DNA of 64,000 nt from Chitinophaga niabensis (GCF_900129465.1 NZ_FSRA01000001.1:2482482-2546481), one strand, 5' to 3'. Counted from the first letter of the stretch, positions 8,863 to 16,989 are shown. A program made the numbers and translations. Notes: a model not told the origin generated them from the sequence alone.

Positions 8863-9822
8863 CTACTTCTTAACTATAAAACCCTGCCTTTTTGCAAAAT
8901 ATAATAATGTACCCAACCCTACTTGATTTACTCTCCTATTCAGGTAACAATATTCCAAAAGGGCCATACTCCGTTCTTCATCATGTAGCTCCTGGTCCAA
9001 CCGGCATAGCGCTAAAAAAAACTCCATTCCCACATCAATGGTAAATGTATTTGAAATTGCCAAAGCTACTTTAAACCAACTTTCGTATGTACCCGTTATG
9101 GAAAGTTCATGTTTTGTTAAATATTCAATCACCCGGGTAACCTGTTCCCGATCTCCAAATTTATTCCTACCGTAAGTTCCGAAAAGCAACGTCCTATCTG
9201 ATCTTTTAAGCCGCAGGACTTTTAGATCCTTTATCGTTTGCGCCTGTACTTCAAACACTTTATAATCCTCTTTTAGCAACAGGTCCTTATCGCTGGAGGT
9301 AAAACACAAACGTGTGATATCACTTCCACTAAAGTCAATTTTATCAGCGTACTTCCTGAAATAAGCCACAACCTGGCCATAAGCATCCCTATGATTATCG
9401 GCCCCGCTTGTAACCTCTACCAAAAACTTCAACCCTCTTCCTGATGGAGATATCCAGATCGCAATAGTAAATGGATCACTAAATATAAGCGCTTTCATAC
9501 CAAGCAGTTCCTCTTCGTCCATTCCATCGATGTCAATTACAATCAAATGGGAATACGCTATGAGGTATTGGGACTGCCTGGCTTCGCCGAAAGATGCACT
9601 GAAAGTAACGGCAGGTAAACTCTTCTTAGCCCAGGCGTATGCTTTCCTGTCTGTGAAATACATTTCACGTGCCCGGGTCACTGTTTGCTGAAACACACAA
9701 TCTTTAATCGTCTGAAGCTCCTGCATTACGGTTACAAGGGTGGAAACAGCATCACCCAACGATTCATACCTGCTTATTATTGGCGATTTTATACTAAGCA
9801 CTTTTATTTGAAAGATAAGCAA
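8863..9822 (-). CDS. VirE_N / BT4734-like primase-type protein
   Basis: 319 residues. Residues about 25-190 match the BT4734 (VirE N-terminal) domain: LPAVTFSASF, then LIVIDIDGMD, then WISPSGRGLKFLVEV and DITRLCFTSSD, the acidic and SPSGxG motifs of an archaeo-eukaryotic-primase-like fold. Residues 225-315 resemble the helical primase C-terminal domain (ESWFKVALAIS). Such proteins belong to the replication or mobilisation modules of Bacteroidota mobile elements. No ATG precedes the domain: the frame opens at TTG (9822) after an upstream TAG at 9835-9837. It lies 21 bases from the tRNA-like sequence at 9844. Confidence 0.8.
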   Translation of the reverse strand: MLIFQIKVLSIKSPIISRYESLGDAVSTLVTVMQELQTIKDCVFQQTVTRAREMYFTDRKAYAWAKKSLPAVTFSASFGEARQSQYLIAYSHLIVIDIDGMDEEELLGMKALIFSDPFTIAIWISPSGRGLKFLVEVTSGADNHRDAYGQVVAYFRKYADKIDFSGSDITRLCFTSSDKDLLLKEDYKVFEVQAQTIKDLKVLRLKRSDRTLLFGTYGRNKFGDREQVTRVIEYLTKHELSITGTYESWFKVALAISNTFTIDVGMEFFLALCRLDQELHDEERSMALLEYCYLNRRVNQVGLGTLLYFAKRQGFIVKK

Positions 9823-9843
9823 TTCTGAGTTGAACTAAAACAG

Positions 9844-9896
9844 CAGGGTGCTTCGCCAGAACGAAGAGGCCGCTGGCTCGAATCCAGTCACCCTGA
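9844..9896 (+). other. tRNA-Pro-related sequence lacking the D-arm
   Basis: Bases 9851-9898 repeat the 3' half of the tRNA-Pro at 7901 with few changes. The fold is acceptor CAGGGTG (9844-9850) with CACCCTG (9889-9895), anticodon-like stem CTTCG/CGAAG with a 6-base loop CCAGAA, variable AGGCC, T-arm GCTGG/CCAGT with loop CTCGAAT, and discriminator A. The whole D-arm (about 20 bases) is absent. Compared with tRNA-Pro, acceptor pairs 2-71 and 5-68 have changed on both strands so pairing is kept. A 6-base loop without U33 cannot decode normally. It is either a D-armless tRNA-like RNA or the right attachment-site remnant of an integrated element. No clear promoter is seen. Confidence 0.75.
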
Positions 9897-9898
9897 CT

Positions 9899-9938
9899 AA
9901 CAATAAACCCCGCAGCTTACGTTGCGGGGTTTATTGTT
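9899..9938. terminator. Strong bidirectional terminator after the tRNA-like sequence
   Basis: Perfect 16-bp stem AACAATAAACCCCGCA (9899-9914) with its complement at 9923-9938 and an 8-base loop. GC-rich core with A/T flanks on both sides, so it can serve the tRNA-like sequence on the plus strand and the gene ending at 9945 on the minus strand. Confidence 0.85.
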
Positions 9939-9944
9939 ACAAGT

Positions 9945-10643
9945 TCAACAGATCATCAACAACCTATTCTCTCCGGATTTTTCCTTTGGCGCACGATGAA
10001 GACAAGGAGGAACCTGGCTTTCAGGATGATCAACCGCCAGCCTCCACAGGTTACCAAGCCCTAAGCTTATTGGACGCGCACCAGGCTCAGCCTGATAGTG
10101 CAGATCAAAGAAATGGTCACTTAAAAATAATTCAAAACCTTCATCAGCTCCATGATATAGTTTTTTGAGTTCATCACGTATTTCCGGGATAAGTACTTTC
10201 TTTTTTCCCTGAGAATTTGGCAATATTTCACTCGGCTCGCCATAGTAAGTGCATAAAAAGGTATCAGTAGGTACAGGCGAGCGATCTACATGAAACGAAT
10301 AAACATCGGTCGGGAAGAACGGGTAGGTATCGTCCCGGTCATAATAGTTGATCACATTAAGGATTGGCGATGCGCCATGAGCCTTCAGAGCATTCAGGTC
10401 ATTCAGAAGAATTTCACGGGCAAGCTGTCCTTGCTCACTCAGCTGAAGTTCACGAAGTTCCTCTTCTTCAATTACCGTTATATTTCCGCTTAGTTCCACC
10501 TTTCTAACAATCTCAGAAAAATCGCCTGTGAGGCTACGGGTCCAGCAAATCGAATTAATTATTCCGCTAAATGGCGTAGATACAAGGTCTTGAAAATTCG
10601 TGACATGGTGAATTTGATTCCCAGCAGGCGGTACATCTATCAT
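9945..10643 (-). CDS. Hypothetical protein, possibly DUF1826 / Fe(II)-oxygenase-like
   Basis: 232 residues from ATG 10643 (a longer frame opens only at TTG 10664). The central part contains FHVDRSPVPTDTFLCTYYG and the C-terminal part VPPCLHRAPK followed by GENRLLMIC. An H-x-D pair followed about 90 residues later by an HRxP motif and an Arg is the arrangement of double-stranded beta-helix Fe(II)/2-oxoglutarate enzymes and recalls DUF1826, but I cannot confirm the family. No signal peptide. It is a single gene ending at the terminator 9899-9938. Confidence 0.6.
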   Translation of the reverse strand: MIDVPPAGNQIHHVTNFQDLVSTPFSGIINSICWTRSLTGDFSEIVRKVELSGNITVIEEEELRELQLSEQGQLAREILLNDLNALKAHGASPILNVINYYDRDDTYPFFPTDVYSFHVDRSPVPTDTFLCTYYGEPSEILPNSQGKKKVLIPEIRDELKKLYHGADEGFELFLSDHFFDLHYQAEPGARPISLGLGNLWRLAVDHPESQVPPCLHRAPKEKSGENRLLMIC

Positions 10644-10725
10644 AATAGCTAAAGATAACAACAAAAAGCTAACAGATAGTGTTCAGCCGGTGCAAATGCA
10701 CAATAGCGGACAACCTTACAAAATT

Positions 10726-11619
10726 TTATTCCTTCAGGAATGCCCGTAAATAACCACTTTTCAACAAAAAGGCTTTGCAGTCCTTAATATCCAGGATCTC
10801 CTTTACAGCCTGCTTTTTATCCGCGGCCTTATTGAAGTATTCCTGCGTTATGTTATATCCTATCCAATACCCAAGGTCTTTGGGCCGGTCATCTTTTCCC
10901 GAAACACCGTATAGCCAGTCTTTATAGTCAGTACTATCCATCCTGGCTACAAATTCCCTGCATAATCTCGCTTCATTTTTATTCCCATAGTTCATGGCCT
11001 CTTTATTGATATTTTCACCGGATATCAATTCCCCCAGAAAATCGGCGCTGCCCTCAATAATGCTTTGTTCCAGGAGCGTTGGGTATTCCTTCCAGTTCTT
11101 CTGCTGAAAATGAATTAATTCATGCGCTACCAGGAAAGGGATGTTATTGATATCCGTTTGCATTTCAGCTCCGATGAATATGCCTTCTTCGTTAAATGTA
11201 CCTCCTGAATTATAAGCACCGATCACAAAATAGACGGGAGGATACTGGGCTGCGGGGTACCAGTATTTTAATGCATAGAAAGCACTCCGGCATTGTTTCT
11301 CCTTTTTGCTCATCTGCAAAGTGACCGGCCTCACTTTCTCATAATCTGCATACCTTTTTTTCACCACTTTCATCAAATTCTCCGCGTTCCTGATCCGGTT
11401 TGGCGTAAAACCTTTAACACCCGCGCTGCCTATATCAAGATAAGCGCCGCCAAAGGGATTGGTAGCACTGTCCTTTTTAAACTGGTCGAAAGCCTTCCAG
11501 AAATTGTCGATGTCCTTGGTAAGAAAAACAGAGCTATCCGGGTTGTTGGAAAAAGCAAGCTGGGCATAGGTAGCATTAACAAAGAAAATAGTCAGCAATG
11601 TTAGGTAATACTTTGGCAT
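10726..11619 (-). CDS. Secreted putative zinc metalloprotease (DUF2268-like)
   Basis: 297 residues from ATG 11619, chosen because it opens a clean signal peptide (MPKYYLTLLTIFFVNATYAQ); the frame extends upstream only to a TTG. The core motif is FLVAHELIHFQQ, an HExxH zinc site, with a downstream EGSADFLGEL that can supply the third, acidic ligand. This matches predicted Zn-dependent proteases of the DUF2268 / peptidase-MA-like group. Exported to periplasm or surface. Single gene; substrate unknown. Confidence 0.8.
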   Translation of the reverse strand: MPKYYLTLLTIFFVNATYAQLAFSNNPDSSVFLTKDIDNFWKAFDQFKKDSATNPFGGAYLDIGSAGVKGFTPNRIRNAENLMKVVKKRYADYEKVRPVTLQMSKKEKQCRSAFYALKYWYPAAQYPPVYFVIGAYNSGGTFNEEGIFIGAEMQTDINNIPFLVAHELIHFQQKNWKEYPTLLEQSIIEGSADFLGELISGENINKEAMNYGNKNEARLCREFVARMDSTDYKDWLYGVSGKDDRPKDLGYWIGYNITQEYFNKAADKKQAVKEILDIKDCKAFLLKSGYLRAFLKE

Positions 11620-11790
11620 CGGGTTAATTTGAATACGTTTAAAAATAAGCAAATTTCATCTGTACAAGAGACTGCTTGATAAGTATTAACAGAAAAGAAA
11701 CAAATTCCACTTTTGGCTAAGACAAAGATAGATTCGGTTAACCCTGCTCCTTTCCGATCCCGGAGCTTTGCATCAACAAAAACATAAAAA

Positions 11791-12696
11791 ATGAATATTG
11801 TATTAACGGGCTCCATCGGGAACATCGGGAAACCACTCACACAGGAGCTGGTACAAAAGGGACATTCAGTAACCGTTATCAGCAGCAATACAGAAAGGCA
11901 ACCTGCTATTGAGGCCTTAGGTGCAAAAGCCGCTATCGGCAGTATGTTTGACGCAGATTTTCTTTCTCAAACGTTTAAAGGTGCAGACATCGTTTATCTG
12001 ATGGAAACCATGGAAGCCGCCGGAGATATGTTTGATAAATCCGTGGATTTTATCGGTTCCATCAACAAGATCGGGTATAATTACAAAACAGCCGTTCAAA
12101 AAGCAGGCATTAAAAAAGTAGTACATTTAAGCAGTATAGGGGCGCATACCAACAAAGGAACAGGCATTCTTATTTTTCATCACAACGTAGAAAACATATT
12201 AAAACAGCTGGGTAACGACGTTTCTATTAAATTCATTCGTCCGGTTGCTATTTACTTCAATATGTTTTCTTTTGTGAACAGCATAAAAAATAAAGGAGAG
12301 ATTGTTTCCAACTACGGTGGTGATCAAAAAGAACCATGGGTTTCACCCTTAGACATTGCCAGTGTAATTGCAGAAGAAATGGAAAAACCATTTGAAGGAA
12401 GGACGGTTCGGTATGTAGCAAGTGACGAAGTATCACCAAATGAAATTGCAGCGGCTTTGGGAAAAGCAATCGGGAAACCGGATCTTAAATGGAATGTAAT
12501 TTCTGATGAAGAACTATTGAAAGGTTGGCTGAATATTGGCTTTAATGAACAGGTTGCCAGAGGGTTTATAGAATTTCAGATCAGTCAGCGCACTGGTGTA
12601 TTTTATGAAGATTACAACCAGCACAAGCCCGTTCTTGGAAAAGTAAAACTCACTGATTTCGCTAAAGAATTTGCTAAAGTGTATGGAACAACGTAA
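11791..12696 (+). CDS. NmrA-like NAD(P)-binding oxidoreductase
   Basis: 301-residue extended short-chain-dehydrogenase-type protein. The N-terminus MNIVLTGSIGNIGKPLTQEL is a Rossmann nucleotide-binding loop of G-x-x-G-x-x-G type; HLSSIGAHTNKG is the serine-bearing strand and the Tyr-x-x-x-Lys active site is not evident, as expected for NmrA/HSCARG-like members that act as redox sensors or quinone reductases. The downstream AraC regulator gene overlaps its 3' end by 14 bases, so the two form an operon and the regulator probably controls it. Confidence 0.85.
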   Translation: MNIVLTGSIGNIGKPLTQELVQKGHSVTVISSNTERQPAIEALGAKAAIGSMFDADFLSQTFKGADIVYLMETMEAAGDMFDKSVDFIGSINKIGYNYKTAVQKAGIKKVVHLSSIGAHTNKGTGILIFHHNVENILKQLGNDVSIKFIRPVAIYFNMFSFVNSIKNKGEIVSNYGGDQKEPWVSPLDIASVIAEEMEKPFEGRTVRYVASDEVSPNEIAAALGKAIGKPDLKWNVISDEELLKGWLNIGFNEQVARGFIEFQISQRTGVFYEDYNQHKPVLGKVKLTDFAKEFAKVYGTT

Positions 12697-13603
12697 GACC
12701 AAAAGAATAAAGACCATCACCGAATTTCATCGTTCGAGGGGATTGCCGCATCCTGAACATCCGCTTATCAGTGTAGTGGATTATAAAGCTGTTCAGCGCC
12801 CCGCAGATATAGGCGATGTGAACTGGGTGTTTGATTTCTACCAGATTGCCCTGAAAAGAGGCATGAATGGCAAATTGAAGTACGGGCAACAGGAATATGA
12901 TTTTGACGAGGGCATTATGTTTTTCATTTCCCCTAACCAGGTTTTCCGTATTGAAGCAACATCCAACCCCGCAACGAAACAATCGGGTTGGATGCTGCTC
13001 ATACATCCTGATTTTTTATGGAAAACAGCACTTGCCAAAACCATCAAACAATATGAGTTTTTTGGTTATTCCGTTAATGAGGCCCTGTTCCTCTCACAAA
13101 AAGAAGAGAAAACCATCAACGGTATTATTGCCAATATCAGGCAAGAGTACCATACCAATATGGATAAGTTTAGCCAGAATATTATTGTTTCGCACCTGGA
13201 AACGTTACTCAATTATTCAGAACGGTTCTATGAAAGGCAATTTATTACCAGGAAAATTACCAGCCATATTGTACTGAATCGTTTGGAGGAACTATTAAAT
13301 GATTACTTTAACGACGAAGATCTAATCTCAAAAGGATTGCCTACCGTCCAGCTCTTTGCGAATGAACTGAATGTTTCCCCAAACTACCTCAGCAGACTGC
13401 TCAAAACACTTACGGGACAAAGTACCCAACAACTTATCCATGATAAATTGATTGACAAAGCCAAGGAAAGACTTTCTACAACGGAACTTTCTGTGAGTGA
13501 AATTGCCTATGAGCTAGGTTTTGAGCATCCGCAATCCTTTACAAAGCTGTTTAAGAGTAAAACAAACCTTTCACCGCTGGAGTTTCGGGCAAGCTTTAAC
13601 TGA
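12683..13603 (+). CDS. AraC-family transcriptional regulator
   Basis: About 306 residues (ATG 12683; an in-frame upstream ATG at 12671 is possible). N-terminal cupin-like sensing region (residues 1-180) and C-terminal double helix-turn-helix from about residue 210: VQLFANELNVSPNYLSRLLK and then SVSEIAYELGFEHPQSFTKLFK, the classical AraC signature. It overlaps the end of the NmrA-like gene, suggesting local control of that oxidoreductase; effector unknown. It converges on gap with one base between the stops. Confidence 0.92.
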   Translation: MEQRKTKRIKTITEFHRSRGLPHPEHPLISVVDYKAVQRPADIGDVNWVFDFYQIALKRGMNGKLKYGQQEYDFDEGIMFFISPNQVFRIEATSNPATKQSGWMLLIHPDFLWKTALAKTIKQYEFFGYSVNEALFLSQKEEKTINGIIANIRQEYHTNMDKFSQNIIVSHLETLLNYSERFYERQFITRKITSHIVLNRLEELLNDYFNDEDLISKGLPTVQLFANELNVSPNYLSRLLKTLTGQSTQQLIHDKLIDKAKERLSTTELSVSEIAYELGFEHPQSFTKLFKSKTNLSPLEFRASFN

Positions 13604-13604
13604 C

Positions 13605-14615
13605 TCAGGCTTCTACAAGGTTATTCACTTTACGGGCCAGTTCAACCGTCATTTCGGCGAGCCTGTTTGAAATGCCTACTTCATTATCGTACCAGGATAC
13701 GATTTTCACCAGTTTGTCAATAGAACGGGTTAAGGTACCATCAACGATAGAAGAGTGCGTATTGCCCAATATGTCAGCCGATACAAATGGCTCTTCAGTA
13801 TACTCCAATACGCCTTTCAATGTTGTGGCAGCATGATGTTTCAGGAATTCATTGATCTCCTGGGCAGATGCGCGTTTCACCAGGTTCAGCGACATATCCG
13901 CTATTGAACCATCGATCACCGGTACACGGTAAGAAAAACCATCCATCTTTCCTTTCAGCCCGGGTAACACTTCCCCAATCGCTTTTGCGGCCCCGGTGGT
14001 AGTGGGGATGATGGATTGTGTGGCAGCCCTTGCTCTTCTGAAATCCTTATGCGGTCCATCCTGCAGCATCTGGTCCATGGTAAATGCGTGCACGGTGCTC
14101 ATAAAGCCGGATTCAATGCCATATTCTTTATCGATCAGGTACAATACCGGTGCTATACAGTTGGTAGTACAGGAGGCGGTAGAAAGGATTTCGTCCTCTT
14201 CTGTGATCTGGTCGTTATTCACACCCATTACTATGGTTTTCACATTACCGGTGGCAGGTGCAGTGATCAGTACTTTTTTTGCTCCGGCGGTGATGTGTAA
14301 TTGTGCGCCTTCCCGTTGTGTAAAACGGCCGGTTGATTCAATCACCACATCTACCTGCAGGTCCTTCCATGGTAACTTTTCCGGTGCGCGCTCACTCAGC
14401 AATAAGATCTTCTGGTCATTCACTGTAATATATTCATCCTGTAACGCTACGGTACCGGCAAACTTTCCGTGCGAGGTATCATATTTAAAGAGGTGCGTTA
14501 ACAGTTTACTGTCTGTAAGGTCGTTGATGGCCACTACTTCTATACCTTTTTTGTTCAGCAAGGCTCTTAAGGTCATTCTGCCAATGCGTCCGAATCCATT
14601 AATAGCTACTTTCAT
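13605..14615 (-). CDS. gap: Glyceraldehyde-3-phosphate dehydrogenase, type I
   Basis: 336-residue glycolytic enzyme that oxidises and phosphorylates glyceraldehyde 3-phosphate with NAD. The N-terminus AINGFGRIGRMTLRAL is the Rossmann motif, VAINDLTD carries the Asp that favours NAD, and STASCTTNCIAPV holds the catalytic Cys. Full length. It lies 16 bases downstream of a GlxA-type AraC regulator in the same direction, so part of its transcription may come from that promoter; this is unusual for a housekeeping glycolytic gene and suggests either a second GAPDH elsewhere or stress-linked control. Confidence 0.96.
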   Translation of the reverse strand: MKVAINGFGRIGRMTLRALLNKKGIEVVAINDLTDSKLLTHLFKYDTSHGKFAGTVALQDEYITVNDQKILLLSERAPEKLPWKDLQVDVVIESTGRFTQREGAQLHITAGAKKVLITAPATGNVKTIVMGVNNDQITEEDEILSTASCTTNCIAPVLYLIDKEYGIESGFMSTVHAFTMDQMLQDGPHKDFRRARAATQSIIPTTTGAAKAIGEVLPGLKGKMDGFSYRVPVIDGSIADMSLNLVKRASAQEINEFLKHHAATTLKGVLEYTEEPFVSADILGNTHSSIVDGTLTRSIDKLVKIVSWYDNEVGISNRLAEMTVELARKVNNLVEA

Positions 14616-14631
14616 AATAATATATTTTAGA

Positions 14632-15624
14632 TTAATTCTCTACTGCATGTAATGAGGTTCTGAAAGAACGGCGGTAGTCGCTGGGAGACATATTCACGTG
14701 GCGCATGAATGTGCGCCGCATGGAGATCAATCCACCCAGTCCGCATTTTTCTGCGATCTGGTCTATACTCAGGTCACTATCTTCCAGGTACCGGCGTGCT
14801 GCTTCAACCCGCACTTTCTCTACAAATTTTGCAGGTGTAACACCTGTCTCTTTCAGGAATACCCGGGCGAAATTGCGCACGCTCATGTTGCTGTGCTGTG
14901 CCAGGTGTTCTATACTCAGGTCTTCTTCCAGGTGCCGGATCATCCAGGTATATAACTTTCCGCCCATGGAGCTTTCCTGCCGGTATATTTCAGGTAGTCT
15001 GCTGAACTGCGCCTGGTACCCCGGCCGTTTAAGGGGTAGTATCAGCTTGCGTGCAATATGCAATGCTGTTTCCCGGCCATGGTCTTCTTCCACCAAGGCA
15101 AGCGCCAGATCGATGCCGGAGGATACGCCCCCTGAAGTATATATATTGGTATCGCGGGTAAAGAAAGGATCGGTATCCACCTTCACGCCGGAATAACGCT
15201 GTTGAAACTGCTGACTGTATTCCCAGTGTGTGGTAGCCTGTTTTCCATCCAGGATGCCTGCTTCTGCCAGGGCATAAGCGCCTAAGCATACAGAACCGAT
15301 GCGGTTCACCTTCGGATAGGTGTCTTTCAGCCATTTAAAAAAACGTTCTCCCCTTTCCAGCAATGGCATGGAAAAACCAGCTATGATCAGGGTATCGATT
15401 GGTTGCGTGATTGCCGTTACGGTAACGGCGCAGTGCAGCGCTATACTGCTTTTGGTGGGTATCTTTTTTGTATTGAGTGGTGATGCGAGCAGGATCTCGT
15501 ATCCACCATTACCATCCAGTATTTTGTCTGCCGCAGCAAATACGTCGCAGGGGCCGGCTACATCAAGGAGGAAGATCCCCGGCATGGGAACAACAACGAT
15601 CAGTTTCTTTTTTGTCCTTGCCAT
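14632..15624 (-). CDS. GlxA-family (DJ-1/PfpI + AraC) transcriptional regulator
   Basis: 330 residues. Residues 5-190 are a DJ-1/PfpI-type domain with the nucleophile-elbow Cys in GSVCLGAYALAEAG; residues about 225-325 are an AraC helix-turn-helix pair (LSIEHLAQHSNMSVRNFARV and LSIDQIAEKCGLGGLISMRR). The family senses small metabolites or electrophiles. It is directly upstream of gap and divergent from the DoxX/ArsR operon, so the 15625-15778 region is a two-way promoter. Confidence 0.92.
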   Translation of the reverse strand: MARTKKKLIVVVPMPGIFLLDVAGPCDVFAAADKILDGNGGYEILLASPLNTKKIPTKSSIALHCAVTVTAITQPIDTLIIAGFSMPLLERGERFFKWLKDTYPKVNRIGSVCLGAYALAEAGILDGKQATTHWEYSQQFQQRYSGVKVDTDPFFTRDTNIYTSGGVSSGIDLALALVEEDHGRETALHIARKLILPLKRPGYQAQFSRLPEIYRQESSMGGKLYTWMIRHLEEDLSIEHLAQHSNMSVRNFARVFLKETGVTPAKFVEKVRVEAARRYLEDSDLSIDQIAEKCGLGGLISMRRTFMRHVNMSPSDYRRSFRTSLHAVEN

Positions 15625-15712
15625 GATGCAAAAATACGATGAATCCCGGATGGCTCAAATGACATATTTTATACAATTTCGGCCAAATGCCACAAGTCCT
15701 TTGAAAAATAAA

Positions 15713-15744
15713 TTTGATAAACCGAACAGTTGCACATATATTTG
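15713..15744 (+). promoter_or_regulatory. Promoter of the DoxX/ArsR/SRPBCC operon
   Basis: TTTG at 15713-15716 and TATATTTG at 15737-15744 with 20 bases between them, the Bacteroidota consensus. The downstream element lies in the centre of the palindrome at 15716-15761, so a bound repressor would block it. Confidence 0.8.
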
Positions 15745-15761
15745 CAACCAATCGGTTTATC
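15716..15761. promoter_or_regulatory. 46-bp composite palindrome, likely ArsR operator
   Basis: Outer arms GATAAACCGA (15716-15725) and TCGGTTTATC (15752-15761) are perfectly complementary, and inner arms GTTGCA (15729-15734) and TGCAAC (15743-15748) are complementary about the same centre. Each half also contains an AACC-N4-(A/G)GTT dyad (15720-15731 imperfect, 15746-15757 perfect). It covers the promoter of the operon encoding the ArsR-type regulator, so autorepression is likely. Confidence 0.8.
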
Positions 15762-15778
15762 ATTATAAAACACTAACT

Positions 15779-16156
15779 ATGAAAAGTAAAATCATTTTTG
15801 CGTTATGCCTGCTGACAGGCCTGATGTTTATAAATGCAGGGCTGGATAAATTCTTTCATTATATGCCCATACCAGAGAATATGCCTGAAAAAATGGCGAA
15901 AGCAGGGATGGCATTTATGGAAATAGGCTGGCTCATGCCCCTGGTAGGCGCGATAGAGATCCTTGGCGGCTCCTTATTGATCTTCAAAAGGACCAGGGCA
16001 CTCGGGGCTTTGGTTATTTTACCTGTCCTTACAGGTATCCTGCTTGCCAACATCAGCATGGCCCCCTCGGGCTTGCCCATTGTATTTGTATTGATCGCCA
16101 TTGTTCTTTGGGTAATTATCGACAATAGAACAAAATACCTGCAAATCATAAAATAA
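15779..16156 (+). CDS. DoxX-like small membrane protein
   Basis: 125 residues from ATG 15779; a longer upstream reading frame is ruled out by the promoter and palindrome it would cover. Four hydrophobic segments (about 4-22, 45-68, 72-93, 98-115) and the sequence LTGLMFINAGLDKFFHYMP near the first helix fit the DoxX/DoxD-like family of four-helix membrane proteins. It is first in an operon with an ArsR regulator and two SRPBCC proteins, a grouping often linked to stress or small-molecule handling. Function not established. Confidence 0.8.
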   Translation: MKSKIIFALCLLTGLMFINAGLDKFFHYMPIPENMPEKMAKAGMAFMEIGWLMPLVGAIEILGGSLLIFKRTRALGALVILPVLTGILLANISMAPSGLPIVFVLIAIVLWVIIDNRTKYLQIIK

Positions 16157-16163
16157 TACTGCT

Positions 16164-16481
16164 GTGAGAAGAGATATTTTCCAAGCCATTGCCGACCCCA
16201 CACGCAGGGCTATTATTGCGCTGATAGCAATACAGGCAATGACACCCAGCGCCATCGCCGATCACTTTGACATGACAAGGCAGGCCATTTCAAAACATAT
16301 GAGGATTTTAACTGAGTGTGAATTGGTGAAACAGGAATACCAGGGCCGGGAGATCTATTACCAGCTGGAGATTGACAAAATGAAAGAGATAGATAAATGG
16401 CTGGAACAATTCCGGAAGATCTGGGAAACGCGTTTTCAACAACTCGATCAACTTCTAGCAACAATAAAAAAGAAGAAATAA
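16164..16481 (+). CDS. ArsR/SmtB-like helix-turn-helix repressor
   Basis: 105 residues starting at GTG 16164, 7 bases after the DoxX stop. The sequence RDIFQAIADPTRRAIIALIA and the recognition region TPSAIADHFDMTRQAISKHM are typical of the ArsR subgroup that travels with SRPBCC (AHSA1) genes; no metal-binding CxC motif is present. Its TAA overlaps the ATG of the next gene by one base (TAATG). It most likely binds the palindrome at 15716-15761 and represses its own operon. Confidence 0.92.
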   Translation: MRRDIFQAIADPTRRAIIALIAIQAMTPSAIADHFDMTRQAISKHMRILTECELVKQEYQGREIYYQLEIDKMKEIDKWLEQFRKIWETRFQQLDQLLATIKKKK

Positions 16482-16984
16482 TGAAACACAATTTGCTATT
16501 CGACTTCATTGCGGATAAGGCAAAAAATACGCTGACAGTAAGGCGTGAGTTTTTAGCCGGCCGGCAATTGGTATGGGATTGTTATACCAAAAGCGAACTG
16601 CTTAATCAATGGTTCGCCCCCGCTCCCCTGACCACTAAAACGAAATCCATGGACTTTCGCGAAGGCGGCCACTGGCATTATGCCATGGTGGACCCCAACG
16701 GAACAGAATACTGGGGCCTGACAAATTATTTGAAGATCCACCCAATTGATCACTACACTGCCTTAGATGCATTTAGTAATGCAGAAGGTGAAATAAATAC
16801 GGACCTGCCCCGCGCTGAGTGGCTCGTAACTTTTACTGATAAGGGAGAAAATGCAGTAGTCGAAACGATCGTAACCTACAAATCCCTTTCAGACCTGGAA
16901 CAGGTTGTTCAAATGGGCATGGAAGAAGGGATGACGGCAACGCTGCAAAAACTGGATGAACTATTATTAATATTAAAAAAGTAA
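16481..16984 (+). CDS. SRPBCC (AHSA1-like) domain protein
   Basis: 167 residues from ATG 16481, which overlaps the ArsR stop by one base; the frame runs upstream but that part lies inside arsR. The pattern VRREFLAGRQLVWDCYTKSE followed by LLNQWFAP and FREGGHWHYAMVDPNG is the AHSA1/START-like helix-grip fold that makes a hydrophobic ligand pocket. Partner gene of the ArsR repressor and of the next SRPBCC gene. Ligand unknown. Confidence 0.88.
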   Translation: MKHNLLFDFIADKAKNTLTVRREFLAGRQLVWDCYTKSELLNQWFAPAPLTTKTKSMDFREGGHWHYAMVDPNGTEYWGLTNYLKIHPIDHYTALDAFSNAEGEINTDLPRAEWLVTFTDKGENAVVETIVTYKSLSDLEQVVQMGMEEGMTATLQKLDELLLILKK

Positions 16985-16989
16985 AAAGA

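Noticed and set aside
7901-9898. Complete integrative element at tRNA-Pro
   Set aside because: No integrase, relaxase or transposase in the interval; at most a remnant.
9848-10168. Open frame beginning in the tRNA-like sequence (MLRQNEEAAGSNPVT...)
   Set aside because: Its first 16 codons are the tRNA-related bases and the rest crosses a terminator and lies antisense to the gene at 9945-10643.
13996-14652. Plus-strand frame antisense to gap
   Set aside because: Mirror frame of a conserved enzyme with no independent coding signs.
15320-15778. Long upstream extension of the DoxX-like gene
   Set aside because: It runs through the antisense GlxA gene, the promoter and the palindrome.
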